Shown here piece after piece: positions 45,766 through 57,882 of a DNA stretch of 64,000 nt (positions within the stretch are counted from its first letter, which is position 1; the number at the start of each line of letters is the position of its first letter). A program made the translations under genes and the position numbers. Origin of the DNA: Hoylesella buccalis ATCC 35310. Lineage in GTDB: Bacteria; Bacteroidota; Bacteroidia; Bacteroidales; Bacteroidaceae. The notes beneath the pieces are model-generated. The model made no database searches and was not told the DNA's origin. It saw only the letters and a list, made by a program, of their open reading frames with translations. Location: positions 1,240,001 through 1,304,000 of the forward strand of contig NZ_CP102287.1 of assembly GCF_025151385.1 (NCBI RefSeq), written 5' to 3'.

Positions 45766-47043
45766 TCATTCGGGCAGAACTTTCAGCTGAACCAGCTCTA
45801 TTTTAGCGGTTGCAATCTTGATAATCTTGAACTCGAATTTTCCTATTTTGACAATCTCATTCAACTTCGGGAAGCTACGATAGGCATTCAATATCAACCC
45901 ACCAAGCGTCATGTACTCCTCACTTTCGGGCAAATCTAGGCTGAACATTTCGTTCACTTTGTCTATCTCCAGCCGAGCCGACAACAGGTATTCATCCTCG
46001 TTAGTCTGCTTGGCGACATATTTTAGGCTGTCGTGTTCGTCCTCTATCTCACCGAATATTTCCTCCACAATGTCCTCCAAAGAAACGATACCGCTAGTCC
46101 CTCCGAACTCATCTACCACCACTCCCAGGCTTTTTTTCTGCTGTAACAGTATTTGCATGAGCTTCTGTGCGGGCATGGTTTCAGGCACAAAAGGCATGGA
46201 ACGGATACCATCTTTCCATGAAGATGGATTCTTAAACAGTTCTGAACTGTGGATATAGCCTTTGATGTGATCGATATCCTCCGTGTAAACAATGATTTTT
46301 GAATTACCACTCTCAATGAATTTCTGTCTCAATTCATCGAGTGTGCACGTATTGATGTCTACCGAATTAATCTCAGTTCGCGGCACCATGCAGTCGCGCA
46401 CCTTCGTATCAGGGAAATCAAGTGCGTTGTGAAAGATTTTCACCTCATTCTCTATTTCCTCATTACTTCGCGCGTTATCTATGCTTGATTGAATCAGATA
46501 ATCCAAATCAACCTTGGAAAATCCACCCGAGATGGCGTCTTTCGGAATGCGAACCCTGAACAGCCGAAGAATCAGCCCAGATAAAAAGGTTGCGAAACGG
46601 CTGATGGGCCATAGGATGACGTAAAACAAATAGGCTGGAAAGGCGAACACTCGCATCAGTCGGTTGGGGTTGTTTTGGAACAGTGTCTTCGGCAAAAACT
46701 CGCCCGTAAACAAGATAATCAGCGTCGACAGCACCGTATCTGCCGGCACGGTGAATGCGGCATCCATCCCTGCAAAGATTGTTTGATCAAAGAGACGCGC
46801 AATTAAGATCCCATATACCACCAGCACAATGTTGTTTCCCACCAGCATAGTGCTGACAAAGCTGTTGGGGTTGTTGAAGAAAAGAGACAAGAAGCGCTTC
46901 GAAATTCCCATTTTCTCCTTGTCCAGCTGTGCAAGCATACGGTTGCTGGACACGAAAGCTATCTCCATTCCTGAAAAGAAAGCAGAGAGTATCATCGTGA
47001 TGAGAATGCCGATAATCAGCGTTAAATCAACTTGTTCATTCAT
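45766..47043 (-). CDS. CNNM/CBS-domain membrane protein (CorC/HlyC type)
   Basis: 425 residues. A CNNM transmembrane domain at about 1-190 (LIIGILITMILSAFFSGMEI, FVSTMLVGNNIVLVVYG), a CBS pair at about 205-330 (VRDCMVPRTEINSVDINT, KSLGVVVDEFGGTSGIVSLE), and a C-terminal CorC/HlyC domain (ARLEIDKVNEMFSLDLPESE, YMTLGGLIL). Family members are linked to Mg2+/Co2+ transport; the Bacteroidetes version is related to GldE of gliding/secretion bacteria. It is followed on the minus strand by ppiD after 190 bp and preceded by lptC by 14 bp. Confidence 0.93.
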   Translation of the reverse strand: MNEQVDLTLIIGILITMILSAFFSGMEIAFVSSNRMLAQLDKEKMGISKRFLSLFFNNPNSFVSTMLVGNNIVLVVYGILIARLFDQTIFAGMDAAFTVPADTVLSTLIILFTGEFLPKTLFQNNPNRLMRVFAFPAYLFYVILWPISRFATFLSGLILRLFRVRIPKDAISGGFSKVDLDYLIQSSIDNARSNEEIENEVKIFHNALDFPDTKVRDCMVPRTEINSVDINTCTLDELRQKFIESGNSKIIVYTEDIDHIKGYIHSSELFKNPSSWKDGIRSMPFVPETMPAQKLMQILLQQKKSLGVVVDEFGGTSGIVSLEDIVEEIFGEIEDEHDSLKYVAKQTNEDEYLLSARLEIDKVNEMFSLDLPESEEYMTLGGLILNAYRSFPKLNEIVKIGKFEFKIIKIATAKIELVQLKVLPE

Positions 47044-47057
47044 TATTTAAATCCTTA

Positions 47058-47708
47058 TCAAGGGGTCGTTGGCATCTTAGGTCGTGGTGATGCTTGCGGA
47101 CGACTGAAAGTATTGAGGCTATCTACTGCCACGGTAGTGGTGTCAGACTCGCCCGTAAAGTCGGATTTTTCAAACGAACCCCTACTGTTGGTCACCAGGT
47201 ATCTGGTCATCCGCTCATCACTTCGGAAATAACTTCCTTGCAGCGTTCGCTTGGGAGTGACAAGTTTTGAGTACTTACGCGAATACAACTCGTGTGCACG
47301 CCGATCCAGAAACAACTCCTCACTGGTAAAGTCCAGTCCGTCTTTGGTCAATATCTTCACCCGTCCCCGCAGTTCCCAAAGCTGCTTGTCGGTGTAATAG
47401 TAGGCCGTATCGCATTGTATGTAGGACTGCACATGGAAGCTCTCATCAAACTGTTCTAAGAAAGCTCCCTTGATGAAAACCGACTTTTGAGAGGTTTCAT
47501 TTTGGTAGATTTCCCATCGTTCTGTCACTATTTTATACTTGATGACGCCCGAGTCGGATATCAACTGGTTCACCCCATAGGTAGTCATCATAGGCACCGA
47601 GTCGCGTTCATGAATGGCAGGCGCAATATGTTCCCTCTGTTTTTCGCACGAAATGAAAAACAAAATGTGCAACAATAATAAGATAGGTATGACAGACTTC
47701 TTGACCAT
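47058..47708 (-). CDS. lptC: LptC-like LPS export protein, lipoprotein
   Basis: 216 residues with a lipobox (LLLLHILFFISCEKQ). The core is an OstA/LptC beta-jellyroll: DSGVIKYKIVTERWEIYQNE, FIKGAFLEQFDESFHVQSYI, QLWELRGRVKILTKDGLDFT, SEELFLDRRAHELYS. It carries LPS from the inner-membrane transporter toward LptA. The last 30 residues are Pro/Ser/Thr-rich. Position between the FadL-like barrel and the CNNM protein is the usual Bacteroidales order. Confidence 0.9.
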   Translation of the reverse strand: MVKKSVIPILLLLHILFFISCEKQREHIAPAIHERDSVPMMTTYGVNQLISDSGVIKYKIVTERWEIYQNETSQKSVFIKGAFLEQFDESFHVQSYIQCDTAYYYTDKQLWELRGRVKILTKDGLDFTSEELFLDRRAHELYSRKYSKLVTPKRTLQGSYFRSDERMTRYLVTNSRGSFEKSDFTGESDTTTVAVDSLNTFSRPQASPRPKMPTTP

Positions 47709-47738
47709 TCAGTTACCTTCCCTGCCTCACAAAGCAGA

Positions 47739-49040
47739 TTAATTAACCTTCCATTTAGCGAACCAACGCTCATTGAAGGTCAGTCCGATATTGATACGAA
47801 ACGTATTCTCTGTGATAAAGGCCTTCGCATCCTGTCGAATCCACTGCGCAGAGACATTCAACAACGACCGATTGTTGTAAGCATTGACGATAGGAATGCC
47901 AAAACCAGCACTGACGCTTATTTCCTTTGGTCCATCCACACCATTTACTTTCATATAAGGTGTGGCGTAGGAAGCACCTAACCGATAGCGGATTCGTTTG
48001 AAGAAATTGCGACTGTTCACATCATGACAGAACTCTCCACCAACTGTAAATCGATGCCGATCGTTGAATTCATTCTTTGACAGTGCGTACTGTGGCACAC
48101 CACTGGCGATGGAATAAACAGGATATTCGGTTTTTGACCACTGCTGCAGCAGATAATCAACGCCCAACTTCAATTGGTTTTGGTGGTTCCAAGCCAATCC
48201 TCCTCCAATAGCTGTAGGCAGTTCCAAGCCGTTGGTTATGCTATAAGCGGTTGTGTCCTGCACGCCAGTCTGCGGATTTCGTGAGATAACATCCAACGTT
48301 GGATCGGCACCAAGTTTATGTCCCAGACTATACACAGCACCCAAGGTAACCTGATCTTTCTTCGACAATTGAGCCGTATATTGCAATCCCAAATCCAATT
48401 TATAATTCCTCACCTGTGCCGAATAAAACTTTGAAACGGTATTAACCGACTGGTCATTGTAGCTGTTCACGACCGAACGGTTCAACTCCCCCCATAGATA
48501 AGAGATATTGGCACCCAAAGAGAATCCCTTGAAGGGTGCCCATCCCGTCCCCAAGTACACCTGGTGCAAGCCACCATTGCCAGTGTAAGTATTGGTTGTT
48601 GTGGTCTTTGCGTAGTTTTCATCCACGTTGATGGTCATGGTATTGGCATAATTATATCCAACGTTGGTAAAAGGAACCAAGCCAAAGCTCAAGCCCAAAT
48701 GCTTGGCCAGACGCAAACCAGCGACCACATATTCAAGGTCTGCATTTTTCGCATTCTTCTTTTTACCATTCTCTGCGAAATTAGTGAGTTGCCCAGAGAT
48801 GCCCGCATCGAACACAAAGGTGAGCGAATCGAAGGCTGAATAAGAGGCAGGATTGATGAAATTCACCTGGTCGTTCTCCCTGAAACCATAACTCAATCCG
48901 TTCATGCCACGGTTGAATCCGCTGGTCTGGTCAGACAACAGCCCCAAACCATACTGGCTATAAGGAGAATTCGTGCCACTTTGAGCAAACGTAGATATAG
49001 TGAAAGCTGCCAACAAAAGGGCACCTGCTACTTTTTTCAT
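47739..49040 (-). CDS. FadL-like outer-membrane beta-barrel protein
   Basis: 433 residues with a signal peptide (VAGALLLAAFTISTFAQ). The mature start GTNSPYSQYGLGLLSDQTSG and RGMNGLSYGFRENDQVNFIN, then NPASYSAFDSLTFVFDAGIS, follow the OMPP1/FadL pattern (NPAxxA...). Repeated strand-like segments follow, including LGASYATPYMKVNGVDGPKE and the end strand FRINIGLTFNERWF. Transport of hydrophobic compounds is the family role; substrate unknown. First gene of the barrel-lptC-CNNM-ppiD series; 31 bp before lptC. Confidence 0.85.
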   Translation of the reverse strand: MKKVAGALLLAAFTISTFAQSGTNSPYSQYGLGLLSDQTSGFNRGMNGLSYGFRENDQVNFINPASYSAFDSLTFVFDAGISGQLTNFAENGKKKNAKNADLEYVVAGLRLAKHLGLSFGLVPFTNVGYNYANTMTINVDENYAKTTTTNTYTGNGGLHQVYLGTGWAPFKGFSLGANISYLWGELNRSVVNSYNDQSVNTVSKFYSAQVRNYKLDLGLQYTAQLSKKDQVTLGAVYSLGHKLGADPTLDVISRNPQTGVQDTTAYSITNGLELPTAIGGGLAWNHQNQLKLGVDYLLQQWSKTEYPVYSIASGVPQYALSKNEFNDRHRFTVGGEFCHDVNSRNFFKRIRYRLGASYATPYMKVNGVDGPKEISVSAGFGIPIVNAYNNRSLLNVSAQWIRQDAKAFITENTFRINIGLTFNERWFAKWKVN

Positions 49041-49065
49041 TCTGTTCTGATTTCTATTTTGGATG

Positions 49066-49126
49066 CAAAAATATCGAAAATTTTCTAATTAAACGCACAT
49101 TAAGTGGGAAATATAAGTTATTTTTG
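49066..49126. promoter_or_regulatory. Divergent candidate -7 elements
   Basis: Minus-strand TATTTTTG at 49073-49066 (26 bp before the FadL-like ATG) and plus-strand TATTTTTG at 49119-49126 (before the DUF4105 gene). Neither has a clear TTTG 19 bp upstream. Confidence 0.45.
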
Positions 49127-49130
49127 CATC

Positions 49131-50339
49131 GTGAAACGTTTTACCACGCATTTAAAGTATTTACTGGTATTGGTTGCATTCCTTTTGACCACGCAGCAAA
49201 CCAATGCGCAAGTAGACAGCGTCCTGCTCAAAAGTATGGACTCGGTTAAGATTAGCTTGCTCACTTGTGGCCCCGGCGACCAAATCTATTCGTATTACGG
49301 GCACACTGCCATTCACTACAACGACGTAGGCCGACAGCAAGACATCGTCGTAAACTATGGCATGTTTTCCTTCCAGAAAAGCTACTTCATCTTACGTTTT
49401 GTGTTCGGGCTCACCGACTATGAAATGGGCATTCAAGACATCAATGACTTCATTGCCTCATACGCTCGCAGAGGTAGTTGGGTGAAAGAACAACAGCTCA
49501 ACCTCACCAGAGAAGAAAAATGGGCCATCACACAAGCCATTGACGTGAACTACCGGCCCGAGAACCGCGTGTATCGATACAACTATTTTTACGACAATTG
49601 CACCACCCGGGCCCGCGACATGATTGTCAACCACATCAACGGCAACGTGCTGTATGCAGAGAACAAGAACGTCACCACCTCGTACCGCCAAATGATTCAT
49701 CAGTGGAACGAGCAATATCGATGGGCCCGTTTTGGCAACGACCTGTTGCTTGGGGTCAAGGCCGACGCTAAGACAGACAACGCACAACAGCAGTTTTTAC
49801 CCGACAGTCTGCGGGAAGATTTCGCCCATGCCCTTGTGATTGACCGCCAAGGACAGCGAAGAAACCTCGTAGAAAGCACGTCGTACCTCATTCAACCCAT
49901 CGAGAAACCTGTGGAAAAAGCTGCCGTCACGCCAGTTGTTTGTGCCATATTGTGGCTCATCCTGACGCTCATTACGTGCTTGGTCGAATGGAAGACACGG
50001 CGCATTCTTTGGGTTTACGACCTCCTTGTCATGCTTGTCACAGGCACGGCCGGCCTCATTTTGCTGGCCATGGTTTTCTCGCAACACCCCACGGTACAAC
50101 TGAATTTCCAAATTCTGCTGCTCTGTCCGCTCAACCTTTTCTACCTCTTCCCCACTATCAAAGCCTTGCGCATGTGTAGAATTCATTCCTACATCAAGCT
50201 GTACAGCCTGCTGCTGGTGGCCAACCTCATGTTGGCGTTCTTCCAAACCTATGCTGAAGGCATGGTCATTGTGGCACTGTCTTTACTTTTAAGGTATGGA
50301 TGGTTGATGATTCACACCTACAAAAAACCAGTAAAATGA
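49131..50339 (+). CDS. DUF4105 (Lnb N-terminal-like) membrane protein
   Basis: 402 residues from a GTG at 49131, which opens a proper signal peptide (KRFTTHLKYLLVLVAFLLTT). The DUF4105 domain follows: VKISLLTCGPGDQIYSYYGH, TAIHYND, FVFGLTDYEMGIQDINDF and FYDNCTTRARDMIVNHI with the conserved YYGH and NCTTR motifs. Four membrane helices close the protein (VVCAILWLILTLITCLV onward). Function is not known; the NCTTR cysteine suggests a papain-like or lipid-acting enzyme. The only longer start (49104) lies before the -7 element. The stop overlaps the next gene by 4 bp. Confidence 0.85.
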   Translation: MKRFTTHLKYLLVLVAFLLTTQQTNAQVDSVLLKSMDSVKISLLTCGPGDQIYSYYGHTAIHYNDVGRQQDIVVNYGMFSFQKSYFILRFVFGLTDYEMGIQDINDFIASYARRGSWVKEQQLNLTREEKWAITQAIDVNYRPENRVYRYNYFYDNCTTRARDMIVNHINGNVLYAENKNVTTSYRQMIHQWNEQYRWARFGNDLLLGVKADAKTDNAQQQFLPDSLREDFAHALVIDRQGQRRNLVESTSYLIQPIEKPVEKAAVTPVVCAILWLILTLITCLVEWKTRRILWVYDLLVMLVTGTAGLILLAMVFSQHPTVQLNFQILLLCPLNLFYLFPTIKALRMCRIHSYIKLYSLLLVANLMLAFFQTYAEGMVIVALSLLLRYGWLMIHTYKKPVK

Positions 50340-51703
50340 TGAATAAGTGTCTCTCCGCGATGATTGTCGCAACCCTCACGGGAACCACTGTTCAGGCGCA
50401 AACCTTACAAGCTGCGCCGCGATTGGTGGTGAACATCACCATCGACCAGTTGCGCAACGATTATATAGAACATTATTCGCCACTTTATTCCCAAGACGGT
50501 TTCAAGAAACTATTGCAGAAAGGCAGCGTGTACGAAGCTGCCAGTTACCCGTTCACGCCTGTCGATCGGGCTTCTGCCATAGCCACCATCGTCACCGGAA
50601 CAACCCCCTATTACCATAATATCATCAGCACGCAGTGGCTCGACCGAAAGACGTTGCGCCCGGTTTTCTGTGTTGATGACACCCAACATAAGTCCTCACC
50701 GCAACGCATGTCCACGTCCACCATTGGTGACGAACTGAAAGTTTCGAGCGGTGGTTCGGCCATCGTTTACGGTCTGGCGGCCAACAGAGAGGCTGCCGTA
50801 CTGTCAGCAGGACATGCAGCAGATGGCGCCATCTGGATAAACGATAAGACGGGCAGCTGGACAACGTCAAGTTATTACAGCGACAAAGCCCGCAAATGGA
50901 TCAACGCCTATAGCAGTACCAGGCCCCGACCCGGCAAAGAGAAGACGCAACTGAACGACGCTGTGTGCAACGCCTCTGTGAGCTGCGTGGTCAACAATGC
51001 CATGGGCAAGGACGAAATTACCGACTTTTTGTCAGTCACCCTGTCGGCGGCAGGCAGCAATACCGATGCATGGCGAACGGATTTAGAGGCCGTTTACCGC
51101 GGATTGGACAAGACCCTGGCGTCGCTCATCACCCGCATCGAACAGGCGGTAGGTGCCAATCGGGTGCTCTTCGTGCTCACCAGCACGGGATACACCGAAG
51201 ACCCAAAGGTTGACTACGCCAAATACCGCATCCCAACCGGGACGTTCTACATCAACCGAACGGCCAACCTGCTGAACATGTACCTTGGGGCCATCTACGG
51301 ACAAGCCCGCTATGTGGAGACATGCTACCGCAACCAGATATATTTGAACCGCAAGCTCATTGAAGACAGGCTGCTCTCTTACGAGGATGTTATTTCGCGT
51401 TCGAAAGATTTCCTCATTCAGATTGCGGGCATTCGCAATGCCACCGAGAGTCCTTACAACCCCGCTGTCAGTGGTGATTTGCTCATAGAGGTTGCGCCAG
51501 GATGGCAGTTGTACAACGAAGACAATCAAGATCATTATACAGCACGCGCGACGTTCGTACCCTTCCCCATCATTCTTTACGGGGCAGGCATCAAACCACA
51601 GCGCATCAACTTGCCTGTGACGGTTGACCGCATTGCGCCAACCATCGCCAAATCCATTCAGATTAGGGCACCCAACGCCTGCAAGTCGGCACCGCTTCAG
51701 TAA
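50336..51703 (+). CDS. Alkaline-phosphatase-superfamily-like protein lacking most metal ligands
   Basis: 455 residues; signal peptide LSAMIVATLTGTTVQAQ. The opening RLVVNITIDQLRNDYIEHYS keeps the first metal-binding Asp of PafA-like phosphatases, and YPFTPVDRASAIATIVTGTT is the nucleophile loop, though its usual GHAS is DRAS. The strand that should end ADHG reads VLFVLTSTGYTEDP, and the DxxGH motif expected before YRGLDKTLASLI is missing. FVPFPIILYGAGIKPQRI near the end still fits the family. The protein is thus likely a non-catalytic or altered relative. Coupled to the DUF4105 gene by a 4-bp overlap and placed upstream of secA. Confidence 0.8.
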   Translation: MMNKCLSAMIVATLTGTTVQAQTLQAAPRLVVNITIDQLRNDYIEHYSPLYSQDGFKKLLQKGSVYEAASYPFTPVDRASAIATIVTGTTPYYHNIISTQWLDRKTLRPVFCVDDTQHKSSPQRMSTSTIGDELKVSSGGSAIVYGLAANREAAVLSAGHAADGAIWINDKTGSWTTSSYYSDKARKWINAYSSTRPRPGKEKTQLNDAVCNASVSCVVNNAMGKDEITDFLSVTLSAAGSNTDAWRTDLEAVYRGLDKTLASLITRIEQAVGANRVLFVLTSTGYTEDPKVDYAKYRIPTGTFYINRTANLLNMYLGAIYGQARYVETCYRNQIYLNRKLIEDRLLSYEDVISRSKDFLIQIAGIRNATESPYNPAVSGDLLIEVAPGWQLYNEDNQDHYTARATFVPFPIILYGAGIKPQRINLPVTVDRIAPTIAKSIQIRAPNACKSAPLQ

Positions 51704-51794
51704 GTCATACCTAACCGCATGTCATTCAATTGGTTAGCGTGGATTTACCAAATTTTCTTTCTTCCATTTACCCCTTCGGTTTTAAACTCATGGA

Positions 51795-51882
51795 GATTGA
51801 CCACCAAAGTCATTGAGATTGAGTGCCAAACTCATAGAGATTGGCCCCTAAAGTCAATGCTTTTGAAAAGCAAGACTTGAAA
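51795..51882. repeat. 22-bp degenerate tandem array, locus 5 (four units)
   Basis: Units at 51795, 51817, 51839 and 51861, each 22 bp. Three begin GATTG and the last TTTTG. CCAAAGTCATTGA, CCAAACTCATAGA, CTAAAGTCAATGC and GCAAGACTTGAAA occupy the same offset. A partial unit precedes (51781-51794). Lies about 120 bp before the secA -7 element. Confidence 0.75.
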
Positions 51883-52001
51883 GGCCGATTTGGAAGGCTG
51901 AAAAGCCTACCTGACAAGGGGTGCGAGGTGCCTGGAGATGGCTTTATGCCAAGAATATCAAATAATTAAAAGAGAAGTGGCAAATTAACAAATTTTATTC
52001 G

Positions 52002-52009
52002 TAATTTTG
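52002..52009 (+). promoter_or_regulatory. Candidate -7 element of secA
   Basis: TAATTTTG, 44 bp before the secA ATG. The -33 region is not a clear match. Confidence 0.45.
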
Positions 52010-52053
52010 CAACACATTATATAATAAGAAATAAACAAAAACAACCATAAAAG

Positions 52054-55386
<3,333 letters not shown>

Positions 55387-55401
55387 ATATCAACGTATGA
55401 A

Positions 55402-55470
55402 AATGATAGATGGTTGGAATCGCTCACAAACACACCAGGAATGGGCGCACAACCGTCTATCATTTTTTTT
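55402..55470 (+). terminator. Terminator of secA
   Basis: AATGATAGATGGTTG (55402-55416) pairs with CAACCGTCTATCATT (55450-55464) apart from one mismatch; a T run follows. The loop is long, 33 bases. It ends 17 bp before the next ATG. Confidence 0.75.
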
Positions 55471-55486
55471 TGATTCATTTGCATCC

Positions 55487-56281
55487 ATGAACATTCAAAT
55501 CAACAACTTAAAGAAGGCTTTTGGCGAGAAAATTGCCGTTGACATCCCCAACTTCGTGATTCATGATGGGGATATTCTCGGACTGGTAGGTAACAATGGA
55601 GCCGGAAAAACCACGCTGTTCAGACTGCTACTCGACCTGTTGAAGGCCGATGAGGGGCGGGTTTTGCTTAATTTCGGACTTACCAACCCGCATCAGGAGC
55701 CTGCGCCAGAACCCCCAGTGGATGGCACACCGGCTGCTGAAGCATTCACGGTAGACCCTTCCCAATCGGAAGATTGGAAGCAACATACGGGTGCCTACAT
55801 CGACGAGGGATTCCTCATTGACTTTCTGACGCCAGAGGAATACTTTGAATTTATCGCCAAAGTGAATCACATTGACAAGGAACGTCTCTCCACATTCTTG
55901 GCTTCGCTATCCAAATTCATGAATGGCGAGATACTCGGTCAGAAGAAATTGATTCGCGATTTCTCTGCCGGAAACAAGCAAAAAATAGGCATCATCTCCG
56001 CTCTCATCGCACAACCAAAGCTGCTGATTCTTGATGAGCCTTTCAATTTTCTGGATCCTTCGAGCCAAAACTTCTTGAAACGTTTGTTGCTGAATTATCA
56101 ACAAGCAACGGGAGCCACCATCCTCGTGAGCAGTCACAACCTGCAACACACGGTGGAAATATCCAATCGAGTGGCACTGATGGAGAGTGGTTCCATCATC
56201 AAAGACCTGCCCAACATACACGGACAGGCTGAAAAAGAACTGGAAGATTATTTCAATGGGACGCAGGATGCATCCGAATGA
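55487..56281 (+). CDS. ABC transporter ATP-binding protein
   Basis: 264 residues from ATG 55487. Walker A GLVGNNGAGKTTLFRLLLDL and Walker B LLILDEPFNFLDPSSQ are intact; the signature reads RDFSAGNKQKIGIISA, a common Bacteroidetes variant of LSGGQ; the H-loop is VSSHNLQH. An unusual Pro/Glu-rich insert of about 40 residues follows the first beta domain (HQEPAPEPPVDGTPAAEAF). It is probably part of a two-gene exporter, but no permease gene lies in the window: the next gene is comEC on the other strand. A longer frame would overlap secA and its terminator and was rejected. Confidence 0.9.
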   Translation: MNIQINNLKKAFGEKIAVDIPNFVIHDGDILGLVGNNGAGKTTLFRLLLDLLKADEGRVLLNFGLTNPHQEPAPEPPVDGTPAAEAFTVDPSQSEDWKQHTGAYIDEGFLIDFLTPEEYFEFIAKVNHIDKERLSTFLASLSKFMNGEILGQKKLIRDFSAGNKQKIGIISALIAQPKLLILDEPFNFLDPSSQNFLKRLLLNYQQATGATILVSSHNLQHTVEISNRVALMESGSIIKDLPNIHGQAEKELEDYFNGTQDASE

Positions 56282-56297
56282 ACACGAAAAATGCTGA

Positions 56298-57842
56298 TTA
56301 CATGATGCGCGAACGGACGTATGCTTGGCGCAAATAAGCTGCAACCCAGCAAACACAAGCAATGATGACGTACATGAGTGCTAACTGCCAAAGATTGATG
56401 TGAATGCCTTCAACGCTCGCTCCCGGCCAGTTTGCGAGGAGCGACAGATAGTGATTCAGGACTTGGGTCATCAAAGTTAGCGCGACAGCCACGACACTTT
56501 GCAACAACGGTGCAAAGGACAAGGCGAACAAAAGACAGGAGGTATAGAGGATGAGGACGGTCAGTGGGACGGCCAACAGGTTGGTAAGAAGGAAGTAACA
56601 AGAAAAACGGCCGAAATAATAGGCCACCAACGGAGCCGTACCGAGCTGTGCCGCCAACGATACGGCCATCATTCCCCACAACTTTCTCACAACGATCGAC
56701 CTGGAGCGGATGGTATCTGGCATCCAACGTTCAATGGGTCGATAAAGCAATAGAATGGCCGCGACAGCCATGAAAGACAGTTGGAAACCTACATCCCATA
56801 AGCTCAGCGGATGCAGCAGCAACATCACAATGCCCGTAAGTGATAGGGCATTGAGCGACATCTTATCGCGGTTGAGCAGTGACACCAATGAATAAACGGT
56901 GAGCATGATAGCCGAACGCATGACACTCGATGACATTCCCGTTAAAAACACATAGACCCAAACGGTCAACACTACGAACGCAAGACTGAAAACACGCCGC
57001 AATCCTCGCCCACCCAGCACCAAGACAAGCAGTCCGTAGATGATGCTAAGATGCAAACCAGACAGGGCCAAGATATGAGAAGCGCCCGAAATGGAAAAGA
57101 TTTCCTTGGTCTGTTTGGACAAAAACGACTTTTCTCCCAACGTCATCGCAGCCAAGACGGCATAATCTTGGTCATCAAAACCATGGGTAGCATAATGACT
57201 CAGTAGTTTTTCTCGCACCTTTTGCGCCTTCAAACGCAATCGCTCGAACCGAGGCATGCACGTCAAATCAAGCTGACATTGCGCCCAATGACGGTTATAA
57301 ATGAACGTTTGCGCCCGATAACCCCGTATCGCCATCCACCGTTGATAATTGAAATGACTGTTTGAGGGATAACTCCGAATGGGCTGAAAGGCCGAACGAA
57401 ACCAGATTCCATCGCCCACTTTCAACGCTTCATAACGCCTTTCAACGGTATCGCGCAATATCGATGCCCTCACTTTTTGGCCGGATAAAGGGCCGGAAAG
57501 GACATACAAATCGCACTGAACCACCTTACCTCTCACCTTTGGCGTGGTCATCACGACGGCTTCAGACACATGTTCTTCCTCGGGAATGGGTACAGCCAGA
57601 CGGTTTTTCTGCATGGTCATGAGCAGCATGCCAAAGCACATCACGGTGAAAAGAATGGCCACTCCCTGCGCTGTTTTCCATCGGTAGCTCGCTAATGCGA
57701 TTAACAAGACCGATGAAGCGATGGACAACCACAGCCATGTTGGCACGACAAACCCGAAAGAGTCGCCTGCAACAAGACCTACGATCAATGCCAAGGCAAC
57801 CCTAAAGAGGGGATAAAGTTGCAGCCAATCACGCACTTTCAT
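56298..57842 (-). CDS. comEC: ComEC/Rec2-family DNA-uptake channel protein
   Basis: 514 residues. DUF4131-like N-terminal region with several membrane helices, then the competence domain (YAVLAAMTLGEKSFLSKQTK, FSISGASHILALSGLHLSII) and eight or more further helices. The extracellular beta-lactamase-like domain of long ComEC proteins is absent, as is usual in Bacteroidetes. Role is passage of single-stranded DNA across the inner membrane during natural transformation. Convergent with the ABC ATPase gene. Confidence 0.92.
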   Translation of the reverse strand: MKVRDWLQLYPLFRVALALIVGLVAGDSFGFVVPTWLWLSIASSVLLIALASYRWKTAQGVAILFTVMCFGMLLMTMQKNRLAVPIPEEEHVSEAVVMTTPKVRGKVVQCDLYVLSGPLSGQKVRASILRDTVERRYEALKVGDGIWFRSAFQPIRSYPSNSHFNYQRWMAIRGYRAQTFIYNRHWAQCQLDLTCMPRFERLRLKAQKVREKLLSHYATHGFDDQDYAVLAAMTLGEKSFLSKQTKEIFSISGASHILALSGLHLSIIYGLLVLVLGGRGLRRVFSLAFVVLTVWVYVFLTGMSSSVMRSAIMLTVYSLVSLLNRDKMSLNALSLTGIVMLLLHPLSLWDVGFQLSFMAVAAILLLYRPIERWMPDTIRSRSIVVRKLWGMMAVSLAAQLGTAPLVAYYFGRFSCYFLLTNLLAVPLTVLILYTSCLLFALSFAPLLQSVVAVALTLMTQVLNHYLSLLANWPGASVEGIHINLWQLALMYVIIACVCWVAAYLRQAYVRSRIM

Positions 57843-57882
57843 TCATCATCGTCCATCAAATTGATTCGTAGTTGTCTTGAGA

